NCBI RefSeq assembly: GCF_047511655.1
Contig: NC_133390.1
Coordinates: 98,479,583-98,543,582, forward strand
Direction: 5' to 3'
Source of the DNA: Castor canadensis
Taxonomy: Eukaryota; Chordata; Mammalia; Rodentia; Castoridae
Length of the DNA: 64,000 bases
Shown here: piece after piece, positions 12,654 to 22,475 of the stretch
How the letters are laid out: every line of letters starts with the position of its first letter
Numbering within the stretch: position 1 is the first letter of the stretch
The notes under the pieces: model-generated
Seen by the model: the letters and a program-made list of their open reading frames with translations, nothing else
Database searches by the model: none
What the model was told of the DNA's origin: nothing
Position numbers and translations under genes: made by a program

Positions 12654-12780
12654 CTTTTTTTTTTTAAAAGATGATTATCACTGTGTTGTCCACACTGGTC
12701 TTGAACTCCTGGGCTCAAGCAATCCTCCCATCTCAAACTCTCAAGTTGGTGCAGCTACAGGTATACTACACTGTGCCCAG
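12654..12780 (-). mobile_element. B1-like SINE monomer (7SL-derived)
   Basis: The plus strand shows a T-rich start (the element's A-tail), then 'GTGTTGTCCACACTGGTCTT', 'GAACTCCTGGGCTCAAGCAA', 'TCCTCCCATCTCAAACTCTC' and 'GCAGCTACAGGTATACTACA'. This is the reverse complement of the 7SL/Alu-B1 left monomer. It has no attached ID half, so it is either an older monomer or a truncated dimer. Confidence 0.8.
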
Positions 12781-12783
12781 AAG

Positions 12784-14140
12784 ATTTTCATATTTTAAAA
12801 AATAGAACCAACATGATTTCATTATAGATTGGCTATAGGGTATGAAAGAAAGCTAGAAATCATGAAGATTCTTAGCCTGAGCAATTAGAATATGGAGTTG
12901 TCATCAGTTCAGATGAGAGACTGCCATGAAACAGGCTGGAGGGCCTATATCAAGTCAGTTTTGATTATATTAGACTTGAGACACCTGGAAGAGATGTTGG
13001 ATGGGCAACTAGATATGTGAGCCTACTATTAAGCAGAAATGACCAGGCCGATGATATAAATGTGGGGTTTGTGGACATATGGATGTTTTCAAAAGCCCTG
13101 AAACAAGCCTCAGTGTATACAGAGAAGAGACCAAGGTCTGTGCAATGGGACATGAGTTGTTAAAAAGTTAGAAGAAAGAAGAGAAATAAATGATGTGGAG
13201 AGGTAAAGTCCAGTAGTGTGTGAGAAGACCAGGGGTAACTGGTAAAGTTATAGCAACTAGTTCTTTAAGAAAAAAAATCTTTATATGTGGAGATTGTGAT
13301 TTTCATGATGTACTCTTCACTATTGTCAGTGTTAAGTCACCAATATATAAAAAATGACAAGATTGACACAAGAAGGAAAATAGAACTTATATTACAATTA
13401 CCGTTAAAATAAATTATAGTAAAAATCTAGTGTCCCTCTTTCTTTCAAAAAAGCATCTCACCATATAGTTTGTGAGTCCTATCAATAGGTCATCACTCTC
13501 TAATTCAAGTTGTTCAAGAAGAAAGTGGAAAATTCATGTAACCAACATCATTAGGAGTATAAAAAGGGAAATAGAAGATTTCAAAATTTGCAGGTCAACT
13601 TCACTTTTGAATATAGGTACAAAATGCAAAAGATAACATTACTCACCTTGTTTTGGGATTCCCAGAAGCAGACCTTAAGACAAGGGTTCGTGAGCAGTGA
13701 TTTTCTTGAGGGGAGACCCAAGGTAACACCAGTGAGTAGAGACGTTAAAGAATAAAAGAAAGTGTGTTTTCAAACAAGTTCCCATGGTGAGTAATTCAAG
13801 TTTAATCTATTAGGTTAGAGTAGGAACCAGTGTACAGTGCATACCTCAGTGTTATGCCTCCTGAGAGGCACAGAAATTTTACCTTTATCCTCCCAATTCC
13901 ATTAACCATTAGTTAGGGGCTGATCTTGGGAGGGAAGAACGTTAATTCTCTGGAACTTGCAGTCTGATGTGCAAGGCTGAGGAGGTTCCAGTGAGGGGAG
14001 AAGACTCTAAAGTCGAGAACCACAGCCACTAGCTTGGCATGCACAGAAATAGTCCATATCAAGTCAGTATGAGCAGGACACAAATAGCTAGCTGACTTTA
14101 GTATTGTGTTCAATATAATAGTGGAATACAGGGAATATTA
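12784..14140. other. Unique sequence, no gene recognised
   Basis: No coding or RNA gene was seen. The stretch at about 13,650-13,780 (TGGGATTCCCAGAAGCAGACC and following) is reminiscent of the edge of an old LTR, but it is too diverged for me to call. Confidence 0.35.
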
Positions 14141-15139
14141 AAAGTGATATCCACTGGTGGTGGGAATGTAAATTAGTGTAACCACTATGGAAAGCAATAT
14201 GGAGGTTCCTCAAAAACTAAAAACAGAACTACCTTATGATCAAGCCATACCACTCCTGGCCATACACTGAAAGGCAAAGGAATATGTGCCAGGATATAAT
14301 AGAGTCAATTGCATACCCATGTTTATTGCAGAACTATTCACAATAGCCAAGCTTTGGAAATAGCCCAGATGCCCCAAGATTTATGAATGGATTAAGAAAA
14401 TGTGATATATATACACAATGGAGTATTATTTAGCCATAAATAAGAATGAAATTATGTTGTTTGCAGGTAAATGGAAGCGAAGTAAGCCAGGCTCAAAAGG
14501 TCAAAGGTCATACATTTCCCCTCATATGTGGAAGCTAGAACTGTAAGATAAATGTACATATGAATACATGAATGATCTTATACAGAGAGAGAGAACATGA
14601 TTATATTAATGGGTCTTGTCTGAGGGGAACCATGGGGTGGCATGAGAGGGTAAAAGAACCTACAAAGTGAAAAATATTGAGACATTGTGTCTGTGCATGA
14701 AGATAATAAAACACAATGCACTGTAAGCTACTGAACAATAGGGGAGCAGGGTGATAGAGAAAGAGTAAGTAATGGGGGGGTAATCTGATTAAAGCACCAT
14801 ATATGCACATCTGAAATACTGAGGCAAAACCCCTTTGAACAAACGATATATGCTTAAAAAATGAAGGAAAGGAAAGTAAAATAGGTCCTGGTACCAGCGG
14901 ATGGCAGAGGGCATAAGAAGAAGGTGAAGGAGAACAATTATGGTGGATGTATTTTTGTATTCATGTATGAAAATAGAACAATGCTGAAACTGTTCTAAGA
15001 ATTGGTGAGAGGGGATGAGAGAGCATGATGGAGGGGGATAATCTAAGGTATAAGTGCATGTACAAATGTCACAATGCATCCCCCTTGCAACTATTATATG
15101 CTAATAAAAATATTTAAAAACAAATAAAAGTTATATCCA
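14141..15139 (+). mobile_element. L1 3' end, 5'-truncated, with target-site duplication
   Basis: It begins with the L1 ORF2 3' region (GGTGGGAATGTAAATTAGTG; then 'ACCACTATGGAAAGCAATAT', 'TATTTAGCCATAAATAAGAATG'). It runs through a rodent-type 3' UTR to an A-rich tail at about 15,105-15,130. The insertion is 5'-truncated at 14,154. A 13-base target-site duplication (AAAGTGATATCCA) lies at 14,141-14,153 and recurs as AAAGTTATATCCA at 15,127-15,139. No intact ORF2 frame remains. Confidence 0.8.
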
Positions 15140-15340
15140 ACCAGGTGCTGGTGGCTCACACTTGTATCTTAGCTACTTAGGAGGCTGAGATTGCGAGGAT
15201 CATGTTCAAAGCCAGCCCCTTCACAAGCCCCATCTCCAAAATAACCAGAGCAAAATGGATTGGAAGTGTCGTTCAAGTGGTAGAGAGCCTGCTTTGCAAG
15301 CACAAAGCCTCAGTCCCACCCCAAAAAATATTTTTTTAAA
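15140..15340 (+). mobile_element. Dimeric B1-ID SINE
   Basis: The left half is B1/7SL-like ('AGGTGCTGGTGGCTCACAC', 'AGCTACTTAGGAGGCTGAGA'). The right half is ID/tRNA-like ('TTCAAGTGGTAGAGAGCCTG', 'CTTTGCAAGCACAAAGCCTC', 'AGTCCCACCCC'), followed by an A/T-rich tail. It is flanked by the same 13-base sequence as the upstream L1 (15,127-15,139 and 15,341-15,353), so it landed in or next to the L1's own target-site duplication. Confidence 0.85.
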
Positions 15341-15353
15341 AAAGTGATATCCA

Positions 15354-16090
15354 TGTGATTTACATTGTGTTACAGCATTACATGCAAAAACCCACACATC
15401 TGTTTCAGTAGATACAAAAATGGTATCCAATGAGATTGAACACCTATTTATGATTTTTTCGCAAAGCTTTCAGGAAAAAAGGAGAACTTAGCTTCCTTTT
15501 GGAATAGTTTGCTTGCATAGATATGTTTCCTCTGTTCTCCCAAAAGGCCAGATGCCAAATGAACAGCTTCATATGATGGTGGAAAGAGGCTATCTGCCAT
15601 AGTCTTGTGCCCTAGTGTCAAGGAAACTTGTAATGAGCTGCTGTCCTTCCTTATAAAGACTTCTTATAAGAAGCAATGTATTCTTATACCAAGAAAACAA
15701 TTAGGAACCTTCATCACCCTTATATGACATCCTGAGCATGTATAGTCTTTTCTGCACCCAATTTATCAGGTTGCATTGAATTAGAAAGAGCCTTTCAAAA
15801 AAAAAACAAAAACCCAGAATCTGACAATTTCTTACCAAATTATTACTTTCACACTGCAGAGTGACCATGATCTCTTACTTGGTGTGTAATCAAAGTGACA
15901 GGCAAATCAATAGTGAAAGAACATACTATTTAGAAATGATATTGGGGAATAACATGTAAGGAAAATTTAGTGGAATCTCGACCTTTACTAAATTTTTTTA
16001 AAGACCAAAAGAACAAGTTATATAATTTCATTTATATGAGGCTCACAAAGCAAAACTAAAAGATGTTAAAAATAAAGAGAGCTATAGTGA
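15354..16090. other. Unique sequence, no gene recognised
   Basis: No repeat family, RNA gene or coding frame was recognised between the SINE and the following LTR. Confidence 0.4.
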
Positions 16091-16196
16091 TGGTTTAAAA
16101 AATATGTCCACAAGTCCTTTGATATTCATCACTCAAGATATAGAATCTAATTGTCCTCCTCTTGAGGGTGAGCTAGACTTACAGACAATGATGTGA

Positions 16197-16236
<40 letters not shown>

Positions 16237-16665
16237 AGTGAAAATAACAATGTGCAACTTCAGAGCTAGGTCATAAACAGGCACTGCAGCACCTACATCC
16301 ATGTTTGATTCTCTCTCTTCACTGTAGTGAAGTTAGTGATCAGTTTGTGAAAAACTCTACCAATGGGCCCATGTGGTAAGGGATTGAATCCTCCAGCAGC
16401 AGCCAGCAAGGAAATGAGGACTGTATACCACAGCCCTGTAAGTGAGCCTTTCTGAAGCAGATCCTCCACTTTTTGTCAGGTCTGCACATGACCACAGGCC
16501 TGGCCCACACCTAGACAGCAATCTCATGAGACCTTGAACCCAGACCACACAACTAAGCTGCACCAGGATTCTTGCCACTCAGGAACTGTGAGATGATAAA
16601 TGTTTATTATTTTTAGCTTCTAAGTTTGAGATAATTTATTATGTAGAAACAGGTAACTATACAGC
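16091..16665 (+). mobile_element. MLT1-type MaLR LTR
   Basis: The right part is a textbook MLT1 3' end: 'ACAGCAATCTCATGAGACCT', 'ACACAACTAAGCTGCACC', 'AACTGTGAGATGATAAATGT', then 'TTAGCTTCTAAGTTTGAGAT'. The poly(A)-signal region is near 16,590. The left part includes 'TTGAGGGTGAGCTAGACTTA', also typical. A tetranucleotide microsatellite has expanded inside it at 16,197-16,235. It is a solo, non-coding LTR; I see no internal region. Confidence 0.75.
16197..16235 (+). repeat. (ATAG)n microsatellite
   Basis: There are about 9.75 uninterrupted ATAG units. The tract lies inside the MLT1 LTR. The perfect repetition suggests recent expansion and length polymorphism. Confidence 0.97.
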
Positions 16666-16884
16666 AGTTAACTTTAAAAAGAAAGAAGGACTAGTAAAGA
16701 AAACACACACAAGAAAGACATATATTTAGAATGGGCTATTTCGTGTAGACTAAATACAGGGCTGACCATTCACTTTGTGAGAAATCATTTATCATTTGTG
16801 TAAATTTCTATATCTATGTTGTATTTCAATAAAAATCCAACCTGGAAATTTTGGTAAACTCAATTGTGTCATACAAAAGATTTT

Positions 16885-17541
16885 TGTTCATTGGAAAGAT
16901 ATCAAAGACAAAATTAACAGATTGATGATTGTCCAGGAGAAGATACTTATAATTCCATGAATGTTAATAGATTAATATTTAAAACATACAAAGAATTCTA
17001 AATACTAAGAAATGAAAGCAAGAATATAGAAGAGTGGTTAAGCAATAATAGCAACTCACAGTGAAAGAAATACAATTAGTTAGTAACTACATAAAGAAAT
17101 GTCATCCTTAACAATAATCAGAGAAATTCAAATAAAACAATAGAAATACAGCACTTTACACACACATTCAACTGGCCAAATAGAAAAGTTGACAGTATTA
17201 AGTGCTGATGAAGATGCATGGAAACAGAAATCTTACACTGCTACTTGGAATGCAAACTGATGGGAACATTTTGGAAAGCAATCAAGCGTACAAACCATGC
17301 TTATAACCAAAGAACTCTAGAATCCACTCCTCAACATATACCCACAGAAACTCTCATAAAAGTGCTCAAGGAAACATGTAAGTGCATAGTAATTTGAGGG
17401 TGCCTTGAAACACTGAAGAATTAACCACCAGGAGATTTCAAAAGTAAAACACAGCATATACATAAGAAAGGAATCTATATAGAATGAATGACATCTGCAC
17501 ATTCCCATGAAAATAAAATTCAATTAGTTCTGAGATTTAAA
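16885..17541 (+). mobile_element. Older L1 segment, host of a nested insertion
   Basis: A- and AAG-rich L1 ORF2/3' UTR-type sequence is present: 'CATCCTTAACAATAATCAGAGAAATTC'-like motifs near 17,105, 'CACTGCTACTTGGAATGCAA' at about 17,235 and 'AACATTTTGGAAAGCAATCA' near 17,265. It is interrupted at 17,541 by a younger L1 and resumes at about 19,047. The left boundary is approximate. Confidence 0.6.
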
Positions 17542-19028
17542 CAGACATGACAACCAATGGAATAAAACAGAAAATCCAGAAATAAGCTCACACAGCTACA
17601 GCTATCTGATTTTCAACAAAGGTGTCAAAAACATACGTTGAAGAAAAGATAGCTCTTCAACAAATGTTGCCTGGAAAACTGGATATCCACAAGTAGAAGA
17701 CTGAAACTATATTCTTATCTCTCAAAATTAATTCAAAATGGATCAGAGATCTAAATGTAAGATCTAAAACTTTGAAACTACAAGAGGAAAACATAGGGGA
17801 AACACTTGAAGACATAGGCATAGGCAACACTTTTCTGAATAGGACTGCAATAGCTCAGGAAATTACAGCAAGAATTGGCAAATGGAATTGTGTCAAATTT
17901 AAGTTTCTCCAGAGGAAAAGAAACAATACCAGAATCAAGAAACAGCCTATAGAATGGGTGAAAATCTTTAGAAACTATTCATTGGTCAAAGAATTAACAC
18001 CCAGAATATATAAAAAACCCTAAAAATTAAACACCAGAAGAGCAAACAATCTAATTAATAAATGGATAAATGAATTGAACAGATAGTTCTCAAAAAAAGT
18101 ACAAATGACAAGCAAATACTTGAAGAAATGCTCAATATCCTCAGACACAATGAAAATGAAAATCAAAACAATACTGATAGTCCATCTCACCGCAGTCAGA
18201 ATGGCAATCATAAAAAACAAACAAACAAAAAACCAAAGGTCCAGGGAAAAATGAGCCCCTATCCATAGCTGTTGGGAGTGTAAATTAGCCCAGCCACTAC
18301 GGAAATCAAATGGGACTGCTCAAAAAACTAGAACTAAGGGATTGAAGGTCCCAAGCACTAGAACACCTGTTTTGCAAGCTTGAAGCCCTGAGTTCAAACC
18401 CCAGTCCCACAAAAAAAGTCTTAACTGCTTTGTCATCCTTCTATGCCCCCCTGCCCAGGCATGTATCTGAATGAATGTAAGTCAGCATATAAGAGATACC
18501 TGCACACCCATATTTACAGCAGCGCTATTCACGATGGTCAAAATACAAAAACAGTTTAGATGGTCATTAACTGATGACTGGATAACGAAAATGTGGCACT
18601 CACACACACACACACAATTGAGTATTATTTAGGCAAAAATAAAAATGAAATTGCTGTATGACATTTTTAGAAAAATGGATGGAACTAGAGATCATCATGT
18701 TAAGCAAAGTAAACCAGACTGAGAAAGACAAATATAGCACGTTCTCTCCCATATGCAGAATACAGACCTAAAAAATAACACAAGTATAAGATGGGGAGGA
18801 ATGTTCGGAGGGGTAAGGACCATTGGGAAAGAGAGAGTGAAGGGGTAAGGTGAATATGATGAAAATACTTTGTATGCATGTACACAAATAGAATAATAAA
18901 ACCAATTAGAAATTATTTTAAAGGGGGTGGGAAGGGATAAGAAAGTGAATTTGGTCAAAGTACATTATATGCATGTACAGAAATATCACAATAAAACCCC
19001 TTTGTACAATTAATATATGCTTATAAAA
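17542..19028 (+). mobile_element. Younger L1 3' portion inserted in older L1
   Basis: It contains the ORF2 C-terminal region, with one 83-codon open stretch at 17,772-18,023 that is a remnant of the reverse-transcriptase protein's carboxy end. A 3' UTR follows ('AATTGAGTATTATTTAGGCA', 'AATATAGCACGTTCTCTCCC', 'CATGTACAGAAATATCACAA') with an A-rich end. The flanks match as an 18-base target-site duplication with one mismatch: 17,524-17,541 and 19,029-19,046 (core TTCTGAGATTTAAA). Frames before and after are broken by stops. An ID SINE interrupts it at 18,340-18,418. Confidence 0.8.
18340..18418 (+). mobile_element. ID-like SINE monomer
   Basis: The segment resembles the tRNA-derived ID half: 'GAACACCTGTTTTGCAAGCT', 'TGAAGCCCTGAGTTCAAACC', 'CCAGTCCCAC' and a short A-tail. 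It splits the 3' part of the younger L1, so it is the youngest layer of this nest. Confidence 0.7.
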
Positions 19029-19046
19029 TTAATTCTGAGATTTAAA

Positions 19047-19300
19047 ATAAAAAAGAGAAATGTCTGACCAAATGCCGATTCTGTACCTGTAAAACACATA
19101 CATAATATTATGTATTTTCAATGATTACATTGTGCATAAGTAAACACATGAATAGTGAAATAGAAAGACATTCATAAAATAAGTGAGAATGGGTAACTTT
19201 GGGTGAAGGAGAACCAGTTTAGATTAGAGGAAGAGGGGAGAGAACAATGTAATAAAATGAAATATAAACAAGGGAATGGGTTTTCATGAACTAATGATGA
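19047..19300 (+). mobile_element. Resumption of the older L1 3' UTR
   Basis: After the target-site duplication of the nested L1 the sequence returns to A-rich L1 3' UTR-like material ('GACATTCATAAAATAAGTGA', 'AGAACAATGTAATAAAATG'). The right limit is uncertain. Confidence 0.45.
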
Positions 19301-19639
19301 CAGTGAGTCATGGAGTAAAAGTAAGTGTGGTTAATTCAGTCATGCACTTCAGAGGGTAAAAGAAGAAAGGGAAATTCAAGAAGAGTGAAAACCCATTTCT
19401 GCAGCACACTGGATAGTAAACAGCTTCAAAGCCCTTGAGGGCTCAATGCCTGACTGCCCTGGAATCTACCACATCACTGTCAGTCAGCTTCTTCTGCAAG
19501 AATAAAAGAGAAATAAAGGTGCTCTAATCCAGTCATCAATTAGACTATATTGGCTTCTATCAAAAGTTAATAGATTCTGTTTCTCTGCCTGTGCACACAC
19601 TCCCAAGAGGAAAATAAATTACAGAAATAGCAATATAAC

Positions 19640-19850
19640 TATCATTGGCGGAATACCTATATTTGACAGTAAATCATTACTACAATTCTTTAAGTTAAGC
19701 TTCTTATCCCATTGCATAATAAACCAATGCTTAGAGAATTCACTAGTTTACCCAAAGTCATGCAAATAACAAGTGAAGTGATTTCTTAGTCTGTCTGGAA
19801 CTGAATTCCAGATCTGCCTAGCTTTCTACTATACTGTGCTGCCTCCACAC
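19640..19850 (-). mobile_element. MIR SINE
   Basis: On the plus strand it shows the reverse MIR order: 'TTTACCCAAAGTCATGCAAATAAC', 'GAACTGAATTCCAGATCTGC', 'CTACTATACTGTGCTGCC'. This corresponds to the right-to-left conserved core of MIR. Confidence 0.65.
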
Positions 19851-20640
19851 TGGATTAGGGGAAAAAATAGATATGAGCTCGTTGGGACAGAAAAAGCTTG
19901 ACATCATATGGCTAGGGGATGGAAAGCAGCCCAGGCTTAAAGTGTGTTCCCAGAACTGCTGCATTTATAAAGATGATTATGGCCGCTACCCTGACAGTAG
20001 CTATTGGGAAAGTGGGGCCAGGAGCAGCTGTTGTTCTGCATGTTTTCAGACACCCACCTCCCCGCTGCCTACACGTATCCATGGCATTTGATGCATCAGG
20101 ACATGGGGGCAAAGAGCAGCTCCACTCAGTGTGCTGCCCCCACAGTCATGTGCTAAGCCTTCCCCGAAACCAGTGAATCATAAAAGCAATGAGGCCATGA
20201 AGGACCTGTGCTCTGATCTCTCTGCTAACTGTTCACCAACACTTCCATCTCTATTTGTCAAAATGGAGGCCTTCCACCCCTTTTCCAGCCTACTCTCTGG
20301 ATAAATATATTCAGCCCTCACTCACCACACACACTCCAGTGTTAGAAACTGAAACTGTTTACAAGATCTACTCTTCTGCCCAGAAATATCTGTTTCAGCA
20401 CCAAGGACAGAGACCCTTCTTTTCTTGTGTGTTTAAGTGGACTCTACCATTCTAAAAACACACCATGTGTAGGCAAAATGTCCTCAGCAGGTAAAAGGAG
20501 TTTATAAGTATTGTTTGGAATATTGTTTGTTTATTCCTACCAAATTGACCAATGCCTTCTATATTTCCAGGCCATCTCATGAAATGAAAGGTGCTAAGGG
20601 TCGTTTTAGGCAATTCCTGGTTCTCCTAGAGCTTTCCAAT
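19851..20640. other. Repeat-free interval with RE1 site
   Basis: No transposon was recognised. GC is a little higher than in the surroundings around 19,970-20,160. Three short overlapping open frames (19,873-20,176) are on both strands and look like chance. The main feature is the RE1 motif at 20,394-20,414. Confidence 0.45.
20394..20414 (+). promoter_or_regulatory. RE1/NRSE site (predicted REST binding)
   Basis: Bases 20,394-20,410 read TTCAGCACCAAGGACAG. They match every position of the degenerate 17-base RE1 core (NTYAGMRCCNNRGMSAG). The full 21-base site agrees with the canonical RE1 at 18 of 21 positions; mismatches are at positions 11, 18 and 20. RE1 is bound by the zinc-finger repressor REST/NRSF, which silences neuronal genes in non-neural cells. 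The site lies in repeat-free sequence about 17.4 kb upstream of the CpG island and is on the opposite strand to the RE1 found there. Confidence 0.75.
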
Positions 20641-20675
20641 AGTACCTACCACAGTGAATTTCAATTTTTGATTTA

Positions 20676-20801
20676 CTAATGACTGCCCCATTAGACAGTA
20701 AGCTCCTGAAAGGCAGAGATTGCATCTTCTACCTATTGCTCCTAGCAACTAGCATGGCACTTGGCACATGAAGACTGTATAAATGGCTATGTAAGTAAAT
20801 T
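20676..20801 (+). mobile_element. L2 LINE 3' end
   Basis: The L2 terminal motif order is clear: 'TTAGACAGTAAGCTCCTGAA', 'AGGCAGAGATTGCATCTTCT', then 'AGCATGGCACTTGGCACATG'. It is non-coding. Confidence 0.7.
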
Positions 20802-22344
20802 AGATCTAGAGTACAGTCATGAGTCCAAATAAAAACCTAGAGTATTCAGTATAGAGTATTTAGTATTTTAGAACTAAAATCAAGGGTTCAATTCTGCTAT
20901 CACTTCCTCAGTCCTCCTTTGACTTCTTCCCCAACTCCAAGCCTTCCTAGCCACATTTACTTAAGCACCATCTTAAAATGAAAAACAGTCATAAAATAAT
21001 CCTATACATTGAAAGATACAATTTAGGAACTGAGCATGGCTGGAGGGATGGAGAAAGCTCTACTTGCCAGGAGCTAAAGGGGGATGATATCACCCAAGGT
21101 AATGTTATCATCCCAAAGCCAAAGAAAAATCAAAAAAAGAAAAAGAAAAGCATGTAAATGTGCCTAGTGAAAAATACTAGGAGATTACTGTCAAAGACAA
21201 ATGGGGCATAGGCAGGTGTTAAAGTAAGAGTAAAGATTCAAGGTTAGCAAAATGGAAGACAGGACAAACATAAATGAATGCCATTATCTTTGCACATGGA
21301 GGCATAAGAGAGAGTGTAAATCAGACTCCATTTGTGGATGTTATCTACCGAGATAGATTAAGAGAAACTACATACAAAAAGTTTTTAATTTTTCCAGAAA
21401 ATATTTTCACAAATAACCACTAACATAAACACAGGCAATTTCCAGTCAAAACACTTAGTCATTTCTGCCATCTGAGTATCCCCAGACATACTTTAACGAT
21501 GGTTCAAATTTGATATGTCTTGATATTTTGAGAACTGTTTGCTCAGTTTTACAATAGCACATAAACATTTTTCTACAAAATCGTGCACTTTTTCTTGAAA
21601 AATTGGCAAAGTATCACACTATTCACAAACTTCAATGCATACTGTTGCAGAGTGAAACAATATGGGGAAGAAATTCCACATTTTCTTTTTAATTTTTTAT
21701 AATTTCACAATCTGTCCTGCATGCTCTTACTTTTCAACTATTCATCTGTCCATGACAGTTTAATTGGATGAGAATTATATTTCATTAAAAGTCTCTATTT
21801 GATGAGAACAGTTTGTTGCATGGCATATGGAAGCTTGGAAGGTCATTCATGTGAGTGGTCATGACTTGCCATACTGACGATAACTTTACTAACAAATTGC
21901 CATACACTGATGACTGGACATAATCATCTGAATAATGTGTTCTACTTCTAGTAAAACATGGAAGATACTAATGACTTAAAGGATTTATAAATTATGTTTT
22001 TTCTCACATAAAAGAAAGCAGCAGATAGAAAGCCTGGTGCTGAACAGGCAACCCTACAGTCTTTCTGTTCTACCATTTTTGCACATAGTCTCCATTCTCA
22101 ACTCTCATCTAAAACAGCTGACAGATCTTGTGTTCATATCCAAATTCAAGGTAAGAGCAAAATAAAATAGATAGATAAAAAAAAATCATTCACATATCTG
22201 TCAGCCCACAATTTGATATTTCCCAAAACCCTAAAGGCAGTGTAGACTAAGAAATGTAGACTTCAACTGATACTTTTCCAAGCAAAACAAAAAGGAGGTA
22301 TTGTTGCTAAAGAAAGAGAAAAATGGTTATCAAGTGTGCAAGTG
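20802..22344. other. Repeat-poor sequence
   Basis: No gene was recognised. At 21,025-21,150 there is an AAAAGA-rich end that could be the tail of a very degraded SINE, but the body is not recognisable. Confidence 0.35.
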
Positions 22345-22475
22345 AGTGTCCCCCATTATTTAGATAAGGAAAATAAACTCAAAATGGCTAACTGGCTTGC
22401 CAAACCTCATACAATTAAAAGGATAGAGTCTAGATCAGAGTTTCAGGCTTATGTTCCTCTCTGTCTTTCATCCTA
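22345..22475 (-). mobile_element. MIR SINE fragment
   Basis: Reverse MIR order is present: 'TTTAGATAAGGAAAATAAAC' then 'CTAACTGGCTTGCCAAACCT' and an exon-like 'AGAGTTTCAGGC' block. Similarity is moderate. Confidence 0.5.

Noticed and set aside
20394-20414. Identification of the locus as BDNF because of a similar RE1
   Set aside because: BDNF carries a RE1 of related sequence, but the flanks here do not resemble what I recall of that gene, and the remote CpG island does not fit its promoter cluster.
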